Source of the DNA: Brevibacillus migulae
Lineage (GTDB): Bacteria; Bacillota; Bacilli; Brevibacillales; Brevibacillaceae
Direction of reading: 5' to 3'
NCBI RefSeq assembly: GCF_004521915.1
Contig: NZ_SDKD01000009.1
Location: forward strand, 1 to 64,000
DNA: 64,000 nt
The notes beneath the pieces are model-generated. The model was not told the DNA's origin and made no database searches. It saw only the letters and a program-made list of their open reading frames with translations. Below, one piece after another: positions 1 through 9,364 of the stretch. The translations under genes and the position numbers were made by a program. Every line of letters starts with the position of its first letter. Within the stretch, counting starts at the first letter, position 1.

Positions 1-35
1 TTTCACGCTTTGCTGTTCAGTTTTCAAAGAACATT
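1..35 (-). promoter_or_regulatory. Probable rRNA operon leader (boxA-like)
   Basis: Read on the minus strand, positions 33-18 contain TTCTTTGAAAACTG, the sequence found in Bacillus-group rRNA leaders and 16S-23S spacers around the antitermination boxA. With the promoter at 66-95 it suggests that a 16S rRNA gene begins just left of the window, transcribed leftward. No rRNA gene body is visible. The stretch from 96 to 447 shows no coding region. Confidence 0.55.
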
Positions 36-65
36 TTCACCACCGCACCAGATGGGCGGAAAACC

Positions 66-95
66 AATATATCACGAACACTCTTATAAAATCAA
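66..95 (-). promoter_or_regulatory. Sigma-A-type promoter, probably for rRNA operon
   Basis: On the minus strand TTGATT (95-90) and TATATT (71-66) are separated by 18 bases, upstream of the boxA-like leader. The match to sigma-A consensus is reasonable but not perfect, and the assignment depends on the leader call. Confidence 0.4.
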
Positions 96-447
96 GTGGT
101 AATTATCGGTTTTTTGAACTGACTCGTAATTTCTTAGCCTCATCTGAGCCGAAACTAACTATAGCACATCAGAACAATTCATTTCAAGTGAAAATTTTTA
201 GCAACTCTTAAATCTTAAACAATGACAAAAATTGTTCGCCGTCATCATTTGATAGTAAGCTGCCACCCTGTTTATCGGGCCGAAATAAAATCTATCACAT
301 CTCCACGTGTGAAATCAAGATAAATATTTGGAAACTCAATCAGCATCTCACTATGCACTCATGATAAAGAAAAAGAGGGCATCCCCGCTCCATCCCCGGG
401 AACCGCCCCATTCCTGAAACCTGTTCACTTTAAAACATTACTTCCCG

Positions 448-1167
448 CTACTTTTTAATATTGAGAGTAGTGAACACAAATTTATCGTACCGATGCCGCG
501 CAAAGGAATACTCAAATGGCTGGCCGCTGCCAAGAAATACGATTTGTTCTACTTCCAAAACAGGGTCGTCCTTTTTGCAATTCAAATACTTCTGATCCAA
601 CTCATTTGGCTTATCGGCGCGAATCATTTTATGCGTAGTAGCAATCGTCAGCCCGAGTTTCCCTTTGATATGTTGATAGACGGATCCATGCAACACTTCT
701 TCATTGATACCGGGGATCCTCTGTACGGGCATATACGTCTTCTCAATTACATAAGGCTCCCCTTCGACATAACGGACCCGAATGATTTTGTAAACGGGAT
801 CCGTACTCTCGATGGCCAAGTAGTTCGCCACCACTTCATTCGGAAATTCCACGCTGAATTCGACGATATGGCTGGTCACTTTCTTTCCCTTCGCCGTTTC
901 CGTCAACCCGATCGTTTCCTTTTCCAGCACATGCACCAGCTGCTTTTGCAAGGCTGATTTCAAAATAAAGGTGCCGTGGCCGCGCTTGCGGTGAAGCAGC
1001 CCCTCCATGACCAGCACTTCGAGCGCCTTTTTCATCGTCATCCGACTACAGGAGAATTCCTCAGCCAGCGTCAGCTCGTCGGGAATCGGCTGATCGGTCG
1101 GATAGTATTCGTTGCGTATGCGATTTCTCATTTCGTTGGCGATAGCTTGATACTTAGTCGTTGTCAT
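448..1167 (-). CDS. GntR/UTRA-family transcriptional regulator
   Basis: A 239-residue regulator with an N-terminal winged-helix GntR DNA-binding domain (about residues 5-70) and a C-terminal UTRA effector domain (about 95-230). Family members such as GmuR and BglR bind sugar phosphates and release DNA. The ATG at 1167 is preferred over the ATG at 1230 because a GGAG site lies about 11 bases before it. It lies downstream of the beta-glucoside PTS genes on the same strand but after a terminator, so it likely has its own promoter. It probably represses the 2.7-4.7 kb PTS operon, perhaps also the divergent manA fusion; that link is inferred from position. Confidence 0.88.
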   Translation of the reverse strand: MTTTKYQAIANEMRNRIRNEYYPTDQPIPDELTLAEEFSCSRMTMKKALEVLVMEGLLHRKRGHGTFILKSALQKQLVHVLEKETIGLTETAKGKKVTSHIVEFSVEFPNEVVANYLAIESTDPVYKIIRVRYVEGEPYVIEKTYMPVQRIPGINEEVLHGSVYQHIKGKLGLTIATTHKMIRADKPNELDQKYLNCKKDDPVLEVEQIVFLGSGQPFEYSFARHRYDKFVFTTLNIKK

Positions 1168-1291
1168 TTTTGCTTTATCTCCAGTTCCTTTTGAAAACGA
1201 TTTTCCGTACGCACATATCTGCTTTTCCATTATAATATGGAATCCCTATGACTGCACAGCCAATCGCAGACTCATGTCTCTTCCCAAGCTG

Positions 1292-1322
1292 AAAAAGATG
1301 GCCATTCCGACCATCTTTTTCT
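1292..1322 (-). terminator. Rho-independent terminator after the glucosidase gene
   Basis: AAAAAGATGG and CCATCTTTTT form a short stem with T-runs on both strands. It ends the leftward PTS operon just past the glucosidase stop and separates it from the GntR gene. Confidence 0.7.
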
Positions 1323-1329
1323 TCTCCGG

Positions 1330-2733
1330 CTAAAAGCCTTGCTTATCGACCATTTCTTTAAACCAATAACCGCTTTTCTTCACTGTGCGTTTGGCATCAC
1401 TGGCCAGATCCACCGAGACGAATCCATATCTGTTTTTATACGCATTCAGCCAGGACCAGTTATCCATAAAGGTCCAGAGATGATACCCCTTAACGTTGAC
1501 CCCTTCTTGAAGCGCCCGGTGGACCTCCTTCAAGTGGCCCTTGATGAAATCGATCCGGTAATCATCCTGAATCATGCCTTGCTCATCGAGGAACCGTTCC
1601 TCGTGTTCAACCCCCATGCCATTTTCAGAAATATAGCAAGGGATGTTATCGTAGTTTTCTTTCACATTGATCAAGATATCGTAGATGCCTTTCTCGTAAA
1701 TTTCCCATCCACGGTACGGGTTCATCTTTCGTCCGGGCATTTCATAGAAATCGAAAAAGTGCTCCGGCAGCAAAGGAGCTTGGGGATTCGGCACCGATTC
1801 GCGAGCCTTCACACGCCGCGGTTGGTAGTAATTAATCCCCAACAGATCGATCGTATTGGCTTTGATCAGCTCCAGATCCCCTTCCTCGATAATCGGCAGA
1901 TGATTGACGCTCCGCAATAGCTCAACCAGATCCGGAGGGAATGTCCCTTTTACCGAAGGGTCCAAGAATGAACGGTTAAAAAAGGCATCCGCAATCCGGG
2001 AAGCCTCCAGATCGGCCGGATGATTGCTGCGCGGATAGGACGGAGTCAGGTTGAGTATGATCCCTATCTGACCATCCTGCCCCAGTTCACGATAAGCCTT
2101 GATCGCCTTGGCGCTGGACAATATCGTATGAAAGCCGACCTGGACCGCCTTTTGAAAGTCGCAAAGATTTGGATAATGGAAGTTGTACAAATAGCCGCCC
2201 TCGACCGGCACGATCGGCTCATTGTGAGTAAACCACTTCTTGACCCGGTCTCCAAACAAACGAAATGCAGTCGAAGCATACTCCGCAAAGCAATCCACCA
2301 CGAAGCGGCTCTCCCATCCCCCTTTTTCCTGCAGCGCCAGCGGCATGTCAAAGTGATACAGATTGACAAACGGTTGAATACCGTTTGCAAGCAATTGATC
2401 GATCACCTTATTATAGAAATGAACCGCTTTTTCATTGATCTCGCCATGCCCCTGCGGAAACAATCTGGCCCACGAAATCGAAAAGCGAAACGAATTGTGC
2501 CCCAGCTCCTTCATCAGACGAATGTCTTCCTCATAGCGGTCGTAAAACTTTGATGTATCGGCTGGCCCTACGCCGCCATGAAAGCGGTGGGGCTCCAGCT
2601 CGTACCAATAGTCCCAGATGTTTTTCCCTTTTCCGTCCCGATCCGCAGCTCCCTCCGTCTGTGTGGCGGAAGCAGCCGACCCCCACCAAAAGTCAGCAGG
2701 AAAGCGGTACTGAACTTGGCTATCTTGCTTCAC
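1330..2733 (-). CDS. 6-phospho-beta-glucosidase (GH1)
   Basis: A glycoside hydrolase family 1 protein of 467 residues that should hydrolyse phosphorylated cellobiose or aryl-beta-glucosides delivered by the PTS next to it, giving glucose 6-phosphate in the cytoplasm. The acid/base glutamate sits in THNEP (about residue 172) and the nucleophile in SENG (about 375). Near the C-terminus a serine replaces the glutamate of ordinary beta-glucosidases and is followed by KNRYGF, the pattern expected for phosphate-accepting enzymes. A GTG at 2733 with AAGGGAGAT upstream is preferred to 2778, which would overlap EIIC. It is the last gene of the operon, 13 bases after EIIC. Confidence 0.88.
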   Translation of the reverse strand: MKQDSQVQYRFPADFWWGSAASATQTEGAADRDGKGKNIWDYWYELEPHRFHGGVGPADTSKFYDRYEEDIRLMKELGHNSFRFSISWARLFPQGHGEINEKAVHFYNKVIDQLLANGIQPFVNLYHFDMPLALQEKGGWESRFVVDCFAEYASTAFRLFGDRVKKWFTHNEPIVPVEGGYLYNFHYPNLCDFQKAVQVGFHTILSSAKAIKAYRELGQDGQIGIILNLTPSYPRSNHPADLEASRIADAFFNRSFLDPSVKGTFPPDLVELLRSVNHLPIIEEGDLELIKANTIDLLGINYYQPRRVKARESVPNPQAPLLPEHFFDFYEMPGRKMNPYRGWEIYEKGIYDILINVKENYDNIPCYISENGMGVEHEERFLDEQGMIQDDYRIDFIKGHLKEVHRALQEGVNVKGYHLWTFMDNWSWLNAYKNRYGFVSVDLASDAKRTVKKSGYWFKEMVDKQGF

Positions 2734-2746
2734 ATGATCATCTCCC

Positions 2747-4063
2747 TTATTGCGCAATCTCTTGCTGCTGAGTAGCATCTTGTTCTTTTTTCACATTCAT
2801 GCGGTCGATTACCTTCAGGAACGGGAACCAGATCACCAGCACGATCGCAAAGTTGACGAGCTGCAGGATTCCCCCGGCCAGCGAGTTGGTGGCCATCATC
2901 CCGTTGAGAAAAATCGGAACCGTCCACGGAACCGTCACACCGGTCGGAGGAGGTACCAATCCCATCTTCATCGCATAATAAGTGACGAGGGTGACAACCA
3001 TCGGCGACACGATCCACGGAATGGCGATCATCGGGTTCATCACGATCGGAAAGCCAAACACAACCGGTTCGTTTACGTTAAATATGCCGGGACCAATGGC
3101 CAGCTTGCCCACCTGCTTGATTTGCTTGCTGCGCATGAACCACAGCATGGCGATCACTACGGCAAGCGTCATCCCCGTGCCACCCATGCCGACCGTGAAC
3201 GTATCGATAAATTGCTTGGTCACCACATGCGGCACTTGTCCACCGGCTGTGTAGGCGTTTAGATTTTCCAGCGACAATGTATTCCAGATGGGGTCCATCA
3301 CCGAGTTCACGATTATTTGACCATGTAGCCCAAAGAACCAAAGAATCTGAATGAAGAAAATCGCAATCAAGGTCGGAATAATGCCGCTGCCCAAACCGAC
3401 GAGCGGAACCTGTACCACCCGATAGATGAGGTCATGCAAATTCGTATGGAAAGCTTGCGTGACCAGGATGTTGATCAGCAAGAAAACAGTCAGCGTCAAG
3501 GTAGCCGGAATCAATGCAGAAAAGGAGCGCGCGACTGCTGGCGGAACGCCATCCGGCATCTTGATCGTAAAGTTCTTCTGTACCGCCCATCGATAAATTT
3601 CCGCCGCCAAAAACGCGGAGATCATGCCGAGAAACATCCCTTTGGCTCCAAGCCGATCTAGCGGAATCACCCCTGTAACCGTTTGCCCATTCTCGGTCGT
3701 CAGCAAAAACGGTGTCAGCATGAGAAACGAGGTAAGGGCGATCGCCCCGCCAAAAATCGCTTCTACCTGATAGCTTCGCGAAAGATAATAGCCAATCCCG
3801 AATACAATGAATACCGTCAAGATTCCCATCGTGGCATTCGGAGCAATTCCCAAGGCGTCGCGAAACGCTTGCAGGCTGCCTTCGCTCATCAACTGATCCA
3901 AGAAAGGCAGGTTGGTCAAGACGACCACGATCGACCCGAAGATCGTCAACGGAAAGCTCAGCATGAACGCATCGCGCAAAACGGACAAATATCGATTGTT
4001 ATTCAATTTCCCAGCAATCGGGAGTAAAATTTCACTAAATCGATCAAAAGCAGACTGCTTCAT
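2747..4063 (-). CDS. PTS lactose/cellobiose-family EIIC permease
   Basis: A polytopic membrane protein of 438 residues with about ten hydrophobic segments, of the CelB/LicC type (TIGR00410-like). It forms the sugar channel of a beta-glucoside or oligosaccharide PTS, working with the separate EIIA and EIIB encoded just upstream. Conserved features include the NEPVVFGFPIVMNP segment typical of the family. The second ATG (4063) is chosen because the GAGAGGG ribosome site is too close to the ATG at 4072. Substrate is inferred from the neighbouring 6-phospho-beta-glucosidase. Confidence 0.9.
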   Translation of the reverse strand: MKQSAFDRFSEILLPIAGKLNNNRYLSVLRDAFMLSFPLTIFGSIVVVLTNLPFLDQLMSEGSLQAFRDALGIAPNATMGILTVFIVFGIGYYLSRSYQVEAIFGGAIALTSFLMLTPFLLTTENGQTVTGVIPLDRLGAKGMFLGMISAFLAAEIYRWAVQKNFTIKMPDGVPPAVARSFSALIPATLTLTVFLLINILVTQAFHTNLHDLIYRVVQVPLVGLGSGIIPTLIAIFFIQILWFFGLHGQIIVNSVMDPIWNTLSLENLNAYTAGGQVPHVVTKQFIDTFTVGMGGTGMTLAVVIAMLWFMRSKQIKQVGKLAIGPGIFNVNEPVVFGFPIVMNPMIAIPWIVSPMVVTLVTYYAMKMGLVPPPTGVTVPWTVPIFLNGMMATNSLAGGILQLVNFAIVLVIWFPFLKVIDRMNVKKEQDATQQQEIAQ

Positions 4064-4087
4064 GGCAATCATCCCTCTCTTGTTTTC

Positions 4088-4408
4088 CTACACGCATTTC
4101 AGCTGTACAATCTCAAGCAAACCTTTGACGATATCCTTCATGGTCAATGTTGACATGAGATGGTCTTCCGCATGGATCAACAGCAGCGACAGTTTGTTTT
4201 CATTTCCCTGGGCTTCATTTTGAATCATCTGAAAATGAAACTCATGAGCCTGCCGCAGATCTTCTTCCGCTCCAGCAAACAACACTTCATAATCACCCAT
4301 CTGCCCTTGTTTAAACGCTTCCAACGCTTGCATGATTTTGCTTCGCGCATTGCCGCTGTGCAAAATCAGCTGAAAAGAAAGCTGTTCCTCCGTGAGAACT
4401 TGACTCAT
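4088..4408 (-). CDS. PTS lactose/cellobiose-specific EIIA
   Basis: A 106-residue EIIA of the lactose/cellobiose family, mostly alpha-helical. The phosphorylated histidine is expected in the IHAEDHLM motif about 30 residues from the C-terminus. It passes phosphate from HPr to the EIIB encoded directly upstream. Its start overlaps the EIIB stop by four bases (ATGA-type), so translation of the two is probably coupled. Confidence 0.9.
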   Translation of the reverse strand: MSQVLTEEQLSFQLILHSGNARSKIMQALEAFKQGQMGDYEVLFAGAEEDLRQAHEFHFQMIQNEAQGNENKLSLLLIHAEDHLMSTLTMKDIVKGLLEIVQLKCV

Positions 4409-4719
4409 CGTGTACCTCCCATCAGCGAAATCGCTTGTTCATAAGCCGCTTTCCCATCCGCCATGCCGTACGCGACCATATTGATGACCTCGACGGAGAT
4501 CCCGTATTTCGCCGCTTCCTTTTGCAAATCGCCTTTCAAAAAGCTCATTTGCGGGCCGATCAACACGACGTCCGCCTTCGCCATCTCCTGCTTCGCCTGC
4601 TCCTGGCCCACCGCCCAAATTTCCGCTTCCTCTCCGATGCTGCGCGCGTGTGCCTTCATTTTTTCAACCAACAGACTAGTCGACATTCCCGAACTGCATG
4701 CCAATAAGATCTTTTTCAT
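4405..4719 (-). CDS. PTS cellobiose-family EIIB
   Basis: A 104-residue EIIB with the phospho-acceptor cysteine in LLACSSGMSTSLL (Cys8). It carries phosphate from EIIA to the sugar bound by EIIC. It is the first gene of the leftward EIIB-EIIA-EIIC-glucosidase operon; the promoter must lie in 4720-4880, which also serves the divergent manA fusion. Confidence 0.9.
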   Translation of the reverse strand: MKKILLACSSGMSTSLLVEKMKAHARSIGEEAEIWAVGQEQAKQEMAKADVVLIGPQMSFLKGDLQKEAAKYGISVEVINMVAYGMADGKAAYEQAISLMGGTR

Positions 4720-4770
4720 GGTAACTCCTCCCCCTCGCTTGAATAACTGGTTTCCAATACTCCCTATCGA

Positions 4771-4785
4771 GTGAAGCGCTTACAC
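4771..4785 (-). promoter_or_regulatory. cre-like catabolite control site
   Basis: The minus strand carries TGTAAGCGCT followed by TCAC. The first ten bases match the conserved half of CcpA cre sites, the 3' half does not. Its place just upstream of the PTS operon fits glucose repression, but the match is partial. Confidence 0.4.
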
Positions 4786-4796
4786 TTATATCATAT

Positions 4797-4814
4797 ACAT
4801 TTGATTTTAAATGT
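4797..4814. promoter_or_regulatory. Palindromic operator candidate between PTS operon and manA fusion
   Basis: ACATTT and AAATGT are separated by six bases in an A/T-rich divergent intergenic region. A short symmetric site of this kind suits a dimeric GntR/UTRA repressor such as the one at 448-1167. No binding evidence exists in the sequence itself. Confidence 0.35.
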
Positions 4815-4880
4815 CTATACTTTTGAATTAAAAATTATATACTTATTTGTGAACTCGAATTCGTGAAGGAGGTTTTCGCT

Positions 4881-6731
4881 ATGTCTGCATATCCCATTTT
4901 TCTCACACCTGTATGCAAAGAAAGGCTCTGGGGCGGAGAGGCTCTCCGGCGGTTTGGCTATTCTTTTGCGCAGCCTAACATTGGCGAAGCTTGGGCCGTA
5001 GCTGCCCTGCCAGACGGTGACAATCTGGTGGAAAACGGCGACTGCCGGGGAATGACGCTCAGTCAATTATGGCGTGAACGGCCCGAACTTTTTGGCAATC
5101 CCGATGAGCCTGAATTCCCCCTCTTGATCAAAATCATTGACGCTCGGGAGGACTTATCCATCCAGGTGCATCCCAATGATGAACAGGCGCAGCGATTGGA
5201 AGGTAGGCCCTATGGAAAGACCGAATGCTGGTACATCCTTGACTGCGCCCCTGATTCGCGCCTGGTATTTGGGCATAACGCTGCCGTATCGGATGAAATG
5301 GAACGATTGATTGCGGCTGGTGACTGGACAGCTTTGCTGCAGCAAAGAAAGATTCAACGAGGAGATTTCCTGTTTGTCCCCAGCGGCACTGTGCATGCGA
5401 TCGGCAAAGGGACTATTCTCTTGGAGGTGCAGCAAAGCTCGGATTCGACTTATCGCCTGTATGATTACGATCGACGGGATGCCCAGGGAAATCTGCGGGA
5501 GCTGCATCTGGAGAAATGCATAGACGTGACCAATGTGCCGCATCACGAGGTAAGCTATCAACGGCGAACCATCCGCCATCCGTCTTCTACACAGGAAATA
5601 TTGACGAGCAATCGATTATTCCAGCTTTCACGCTGGGAGGTGCGTGGTGAAACGCAATTGGACACACGCTCTCCCTATGCGCTCATGACAGTCGTCGCAG
5701 GATACGGCAAGCTGCACCATGGCGAGCAGGCCTATGAGCTGACCGCCGGGAAAAGTGTGCTGATTCCCCACGGTTGCGAGGGGATCGTCGTGGAAGGAGA
5801 GCTCGAGCTGTTTCTCACCCATCCCGGAAAAGAACCGGAAGCGGCTGAAAGCTATCGCATTGGTGTGGATATCGGCGGCACCAATCTGCGTGCCGCTGTC
5901 GTCGATCAAGCGGGGCAGATCGTCAAGCGGGTGGCCATGAAGACGTTCGCCGAAAAGGGCCCTGATTTTGTGATTCGAAATCTTCAGCAAATGATTGGCT
6001 CGCTCATGCAGGAATATCCGGTCACACATATCGGACTGGCATGCCCAGGGCCGCTGGATGCGAAAGCAGGGATCATTTTGAGCCCGCCGAATCTGCCGGG
6101 ATGGGATCGAATTGATCTGAAAGGAAAGCTGGCCGCGACTTTTGACATTCCGGTCACACTGGACAACGACGCCAATGCGGCAGCCTTGGGTGAAGCGCTG
6201 TTTGGAGCCGGAAAAGGCAAGCGCAGCGTCTTTTACGTGACGATCAGCACAGGAATCGGCGGAGGCTTTGTATACAATGGCAATATCATACAGGGGGCGC
6301 ATTTTTGCGCAGGAGAGGTGGGCAACATGATCATCCGTCCCGACGGCCCTGCCCACCCGATGCTAAACCAAGGCTCTTGGGAGACACTCGCCAGCGGCAC
6401 CGCGTTGAACCGGCAAGCGCAGCAGATTGACCAGCGCAAAAGCTTGTTCCAGCTCGAGCAGGAAGGCAATGCCCAGGCGAAGGAAGCGATCGAACAATTT
6501 GTTGCCAACCTCGCTACCGGGATCGCCAATCTCGTTCACATCCTCGATCCGGATACCATCATCCTGGGGGGCGGTGTGATGAAATCCAGACATCTGTTTT
6601 GGGAGCAGCTGCATCGAGCGGTGGATGAACGGCTCTATCCCCAATTGCGCGGCAAGATCGATCTGCAGGTGGCACAGCTAGAGGATGATGCAGGGATCAT
6701 TGGAGCTGCGTTTTTGGAACCGGGCGCTTGA
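4881..6731 (+). CDS. Mannose-6-phosphate isomerase fused to ROK-family sugar kinase
   Basis: One 616-residue frame joins two enzymes. Residues 1 to about 310 are a class I phosphomannose isomerase with the zinc-site motif QVHPND near residue 94 and a further histidine in GTVHAIGKG near 168. From about 323 a ROK kinase begins: IGVDIGGTN (ATP site), then LDNDANAAALGE near 427 holding the catalytic aspartate. The usual ROK zinc signature is absent: the GH is GN (GEVGN) and the cysteine cluster is replaced by HPMLNQGSWE. The protein could phosphorylate free mannose, fructose or glucose and interconvert mannose and fructose 6-phosphates. Start: ATG at 4881 after AAGGAGG. It is divergent from the PTS operon. 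Confidence 0.88.
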   Translation: MSAYPIFLTPVCKERLWGGEALRRFGYSFAQPNIGEAWAVAALPDGDNLVENGDCRGMTLSQLWRERPELFGNPDEPEFPLLIKIIDAREDLSIQVHPNDEQAQRLEGRPYGKTECWYILDCAPDSRLVFGHNAAVSDEMERLIAAGDWTALLQQRKIQRGDFLFVPSGTVHAIGKGTILLEVQQSSDSTYRLYDYDRRDAQGNLRELHLEKCIDVTNVPHHEVSYQRRTIRHPSSTQEILTSNRLFQLSRWEVRGETQLDTRSPYALMTVVAGYGKLHHGEQAYELTAGKSVLIPHGCEGIVVEGELELFLTHPGKEPEAAESYRIGVDIGGTNLRAAVVDQAGQIVKRVAMKTFAEKGPDFVIRNLQQMIGSLMQEYPVTHIGLACPGPLDAKAGIILSPPNLPGWDRIDLKGKLAATFDIPVTLDNDANAAALGEALFGAGKGKRSVFYVTISTGIGGGFVYNGNIIQGAHFCAGEVGNMIIRPDGPAHPMLNQGSWETLASGTALNRQAQQIDQRKSLFQLEQEGNAQAKEAIEQFVANLATGIANLVHILDPDTIILGGGVMKSRHLFWEQLHRAVDERLYPQLRGKIDLQVAQLEDDAGIIGAAFLEPGA

Positions 6732-6743
6732 TCCGCTGTAATG

Positions 6744-6776
6744 AAAAAAGGAGCGTGGCACTTGTCCACGCTCTTT
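6744..6776. terminator. Bidirectional terminator between manA fusion and YciI gene
   Basis: GAGCGTGG and CCACGCTC form an 8-bp stem with A-run on the left and T-run on the right, placed between the converging genes at 6731 and 6797. Confidence 0.75.
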
Positions 6777-6796
6777 TCCCGGGTAATGATATTCGG

Positions 6797-7051
6797 TTAG
6801 ATTTTCCACTCATGCAGCTCAAGTCTGCGGACACCTTGAGTAACGTAAGGATCTTTTTCCGCCATTTCCTTTGCCTCTTCCAAGGAATCCGCTATGTAGA
6901 TCACCATGCCTCCCGCACCATCCAAAAATGGTCCTTTGGCGAAAATTTTGCCTTGCGCGTTGAGCTCTTCCAGATAGGCCAAGTGATCAGGGCGCACCGT
7001 TTGATTCTTGGTCTCGTCTTGCATGTACAAAATTGCCGCGAAATGTGCCAT
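6797..7051 (-). CDS. YciI-family protein
   Basis: An 84-residue protein of the YciI-like family, a ferredoxin-like alpha/beta fold seen alone or fused to other domains. The family histidine/aspartate pair is represented by RPDHLAYL near the N-terminus and DPYV toward the C-terminus. Its reaction is not established for this type. It is a single gene with a terminator downstream. Confidence 0.8.
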   Translation of the reverse strand: MAHFAAILYMQDETKNQTVRPDHLAYLEELNAQGKIFAKGPFLDGAGGMVIYIADSLEEAKEMAEKDPYVTQGVRRLELHEWKI

Positions 7052-7130
7052 CAGTCAATCGTCTCCTCTTCCCGCATGATTGCAGATGCATTGAATGATC
7101 CCATCTTACCATAAAATACTGGCGATACGA

Positions 7131-8612
7131 CTAGCGATTGCTATCGAGAAGCTGCTTGGCCCTGTATTTTGACCAGTTAAAGGACTGCCACGAATCGTCA
7201 TCGTCCATCTCTTCGCGCATCTCATCCAAGCCGTACTTGATGATTTCAGCCACCCCTCGATCTTCAAGCAACGGCACCAGATAGGGGACCGCATCATAGG
7301 ACAGATGAGTCAAATAATCCGCATCGATTTTTCCCGTTTCCTCATAGCGGCTGATATTATTTTTCGCGATGATGGCATCGATATTGATGTAGTTCAAAAG
7401 CAAATAAGCTGCTATTCCCGTTAGCGCGTAATTCTTGATCAGCGAGATGCCCTCGCGCCAAATTTTTACCAGCGCAATGCCAAACAGCACAAGCAAAAAC
7501 AGCATGAATGCATGCGCCAGCAATCGAGACACTGTGTACCCATACGCCTCCTCGTACAGCGAAAGGCGAAAATACGCGGAAAACAGCATGAATCCGGTGC
7601 AAACCGTCAAGAGACTCAGCAGGATTTGCACCATCCGGTATACCCGCGGCTGCTCCTTCGAAGTCAGGTGCATAAACATGAGCAGGATCAGGAAATTGAT
7701 GATCGTCACCATCACCAGCTCGTTAAACCCTTTTCGGGCATATTCTGCATAGGTCATGTCATCTGGCAGCACAGTCTGTGCCCCGCTGAACAAATACGAG
7801 ATTTGAATGATCGTAAAAGCAGCATACACCAGGTTGATCACCACTAAGATCGTCACAAGAATAATGCCGTCCCACCGCTGCTTTTCCTCCTGCGGCACGG
7901 GATTGGGAATCTCTACGGATTCTTCGCGCGGAGCCAGCAATGACCACAGGTACGCAAATGTGCCAATCGAAACCACCCCGATCAAGATCCCGCGGAAGGA
8001 GACTTCCATGATTTCCAGATCAAAGAGCATGCGCGGAATTTCGCTTAAAAAGTACCCGAATACACTGTCGGCTTCGGATAACAGCGAAAGCACGACCAGC
8101 AGCAGCGGCAGGGAAATGCCCAGACCGATCAATACTTTTATCGCGACCCCATACTTTCGCTTGTCCGTATTCGCCTTAATCCAATTTTTCACAAAGGAAA
8201 AAGGAATCCGCACATGCTTGATCGTGTAGTAAAACACCAGCTCCAGCACTTCAGCCACAAAGCCGATTTTGTACCAGTCCCGTTTATTGCGTTTCGCGAC
8301 GAGGAAACTCTGCACCACGAATAAAAACGGAACCAGCAGGAAGTTGAGGAAATGAAACAACCCGTTGGAATACCAGAAAAATGTCAAAGAGAGCAAAGCA
8401 ATCGGTACCGTTAGCAGCCATTCGAAGGTTACCTGCAGCTTGCCGTACTGGCGAAGCTGCCAGCATAAAAGCCCGTAGATGGCCAGCACGAAAAGCGGGT
8501 ACGAGACCCCAAGTTCCTTTCCGTAAAACAAAAAGTCAAACAAGATTCCTGCAAGCAGCGAGCCGCCCAGGAGCCCTAGTTCCTTTCTCCCCCATTGCGT
8601 TGCATCCGCCAA
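7131..8612 (-). CDS. DUF4173 multi-pass membrane protein
   Basis: A 493-residue integral membrane protein with about twelve hydrophobic stretches and a hydrophilic C-terminal tail. The NYINIDAIIAKNNI segment (about residues 405-420), followed by a soluble region ending in a cluster of acidic residues, is typical of DUF4173/DUF4153-type proteins. The function is unknown. The apparent start is TTG at 8612 with AAGGAG nine bases upstream. Confidence 0.75.
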   Translation of the reverse strand: MADATQWGRKELGLLGGSLLAGILFDFLFYGKELGVSYPLFVLAIYGLLCWQLRQYGKLQVTFEWLLTVPIALLSLTFFWYSNGLFHFLNFLLVPFLFVVQSFLVAKRNKRDWYKIGFVAEVLELVFYYTIKHVRIPFSFVKNWIKANTDKRKYGVAIKVLIGLGISLPLLLVVLSLLSEADSVFGYFLSEIPRMLFDLEIMEVSFRGILIGVVSIGTFAYLWSLLAPREESVEIPNPVPQEEKQRWDGIILVTILVVINLVYAAFTIIQISYLFSGAQTVLPDDMTYAEYARKGFNELVMVTIINFLILLMFMHLTSKEQPRVYRMVQILLSLLTVCTGFMLFSAYFRLSLYEEAYGYTVSRLLAHAFMLFLLVLFGIALVKIWREGISLIKNYALTGIAAYLLLNYINIDAIIAKNNISRYEETGKIDADYLTHLSYDAVPYLVPLLEDRGVAEIIKYGLDEMREEMDDDDSWQSFNWSKYRAKQLLDSNR

Positions 8613-8740
8613 AAGAGTTCACTCCTTTTCATACATGCCCCAATCTTTTCCAATCTTGTGAGGCTATGAGTATATACGGAGCAGCGGATGCAATCGCTAC
8701 ATATCATGTGGATAACAGATTGATGATACAGGGCGGGAAT

Positions 8741-9334
8741 TTATTTTCCTGCATGCGGGAGCTGCACCCCCGATTTACTCACCTTGCCCATATAAAGCAA
8801 TCCGCCGTCATCAAAGCCTGTGGTCAAATGAAGCGCATCTTTCCCAGTGAGCAGCAGCTCCTGATGCTGGCGAGCAAACGTCAGAACGTACAGGACGGAG
8901 GTTGCGAGAGCCAGGTAGAGTCCGAATGCAAAATCGCTTTCCAGGATGTCCTGAAAGGAATGGTACGCGTCGATATCAGCGTAACGGCCATCCGGGAAAT
9001 AGTCGTTATTGGCTGCCCAGTCGAAGTCCTCCTCATCAAACGCCCGGGAGCCGGATATGTATAAGCGGATGCCGTCCTCTTCTTCAAAGAGACCGAAATT
9101 CACCGCGACAATCTCCGCCGGCATCGCTTCTTCTTCCAGCAATCTCGTCAGCCACGCCTCGAATTGCGGATAGTTTGCCGCGATCTGACGCACGATCGCG
9201 GCTACCTCTTCCTCCTCGTAATGCTCGGTAAACTGCAAGGCGTCCTGCGTGATCTGTCGGAGCCCTTCCTCCATAGTCGCTACATGCTCAACCAGCTTAC
9301 CGGCTCGTTGATGGACCTTTTCAATCTCTGTCAT
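8741..9334 (-). CDS. Hypothetical acidic protein
   Basis: A 197-residue strongly acidic soluble protein with no signal peptide. The N-terminal third is helical; the middle has a FDWAANNDYFPDGRY segment reminiscent of the small cytosolic SMI1/immunity-like proteins, but I do not recognise the family. A ribosome site (GGAGGT) lies before the ATG at 9334. It stands alone between a membrane protein gene and an acetyltransferase gene. Confidence 0.65.
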   Translation of the reverse strand: MTEIEKVHQRAGKLVEHVATMEEGLRQITQDALQFTEHYEEEEVAAIVRQIAANYPQFEAWLTRLLEEEAMPAEIVAVNFGLFEEEDGIRLYISGSRAFDEEDFDWAANNDYFPDGRYADIDAYHSFQDILESDFAFGLYLALATSVLYVLTFARQHQELLLTGKDALHLTTGFDDGGLLYMGKVSKSGVQLPHAGK

Positions 9335-9364
9335 CGTTGGGTGACCTCCACTCGTTTCATTTCT

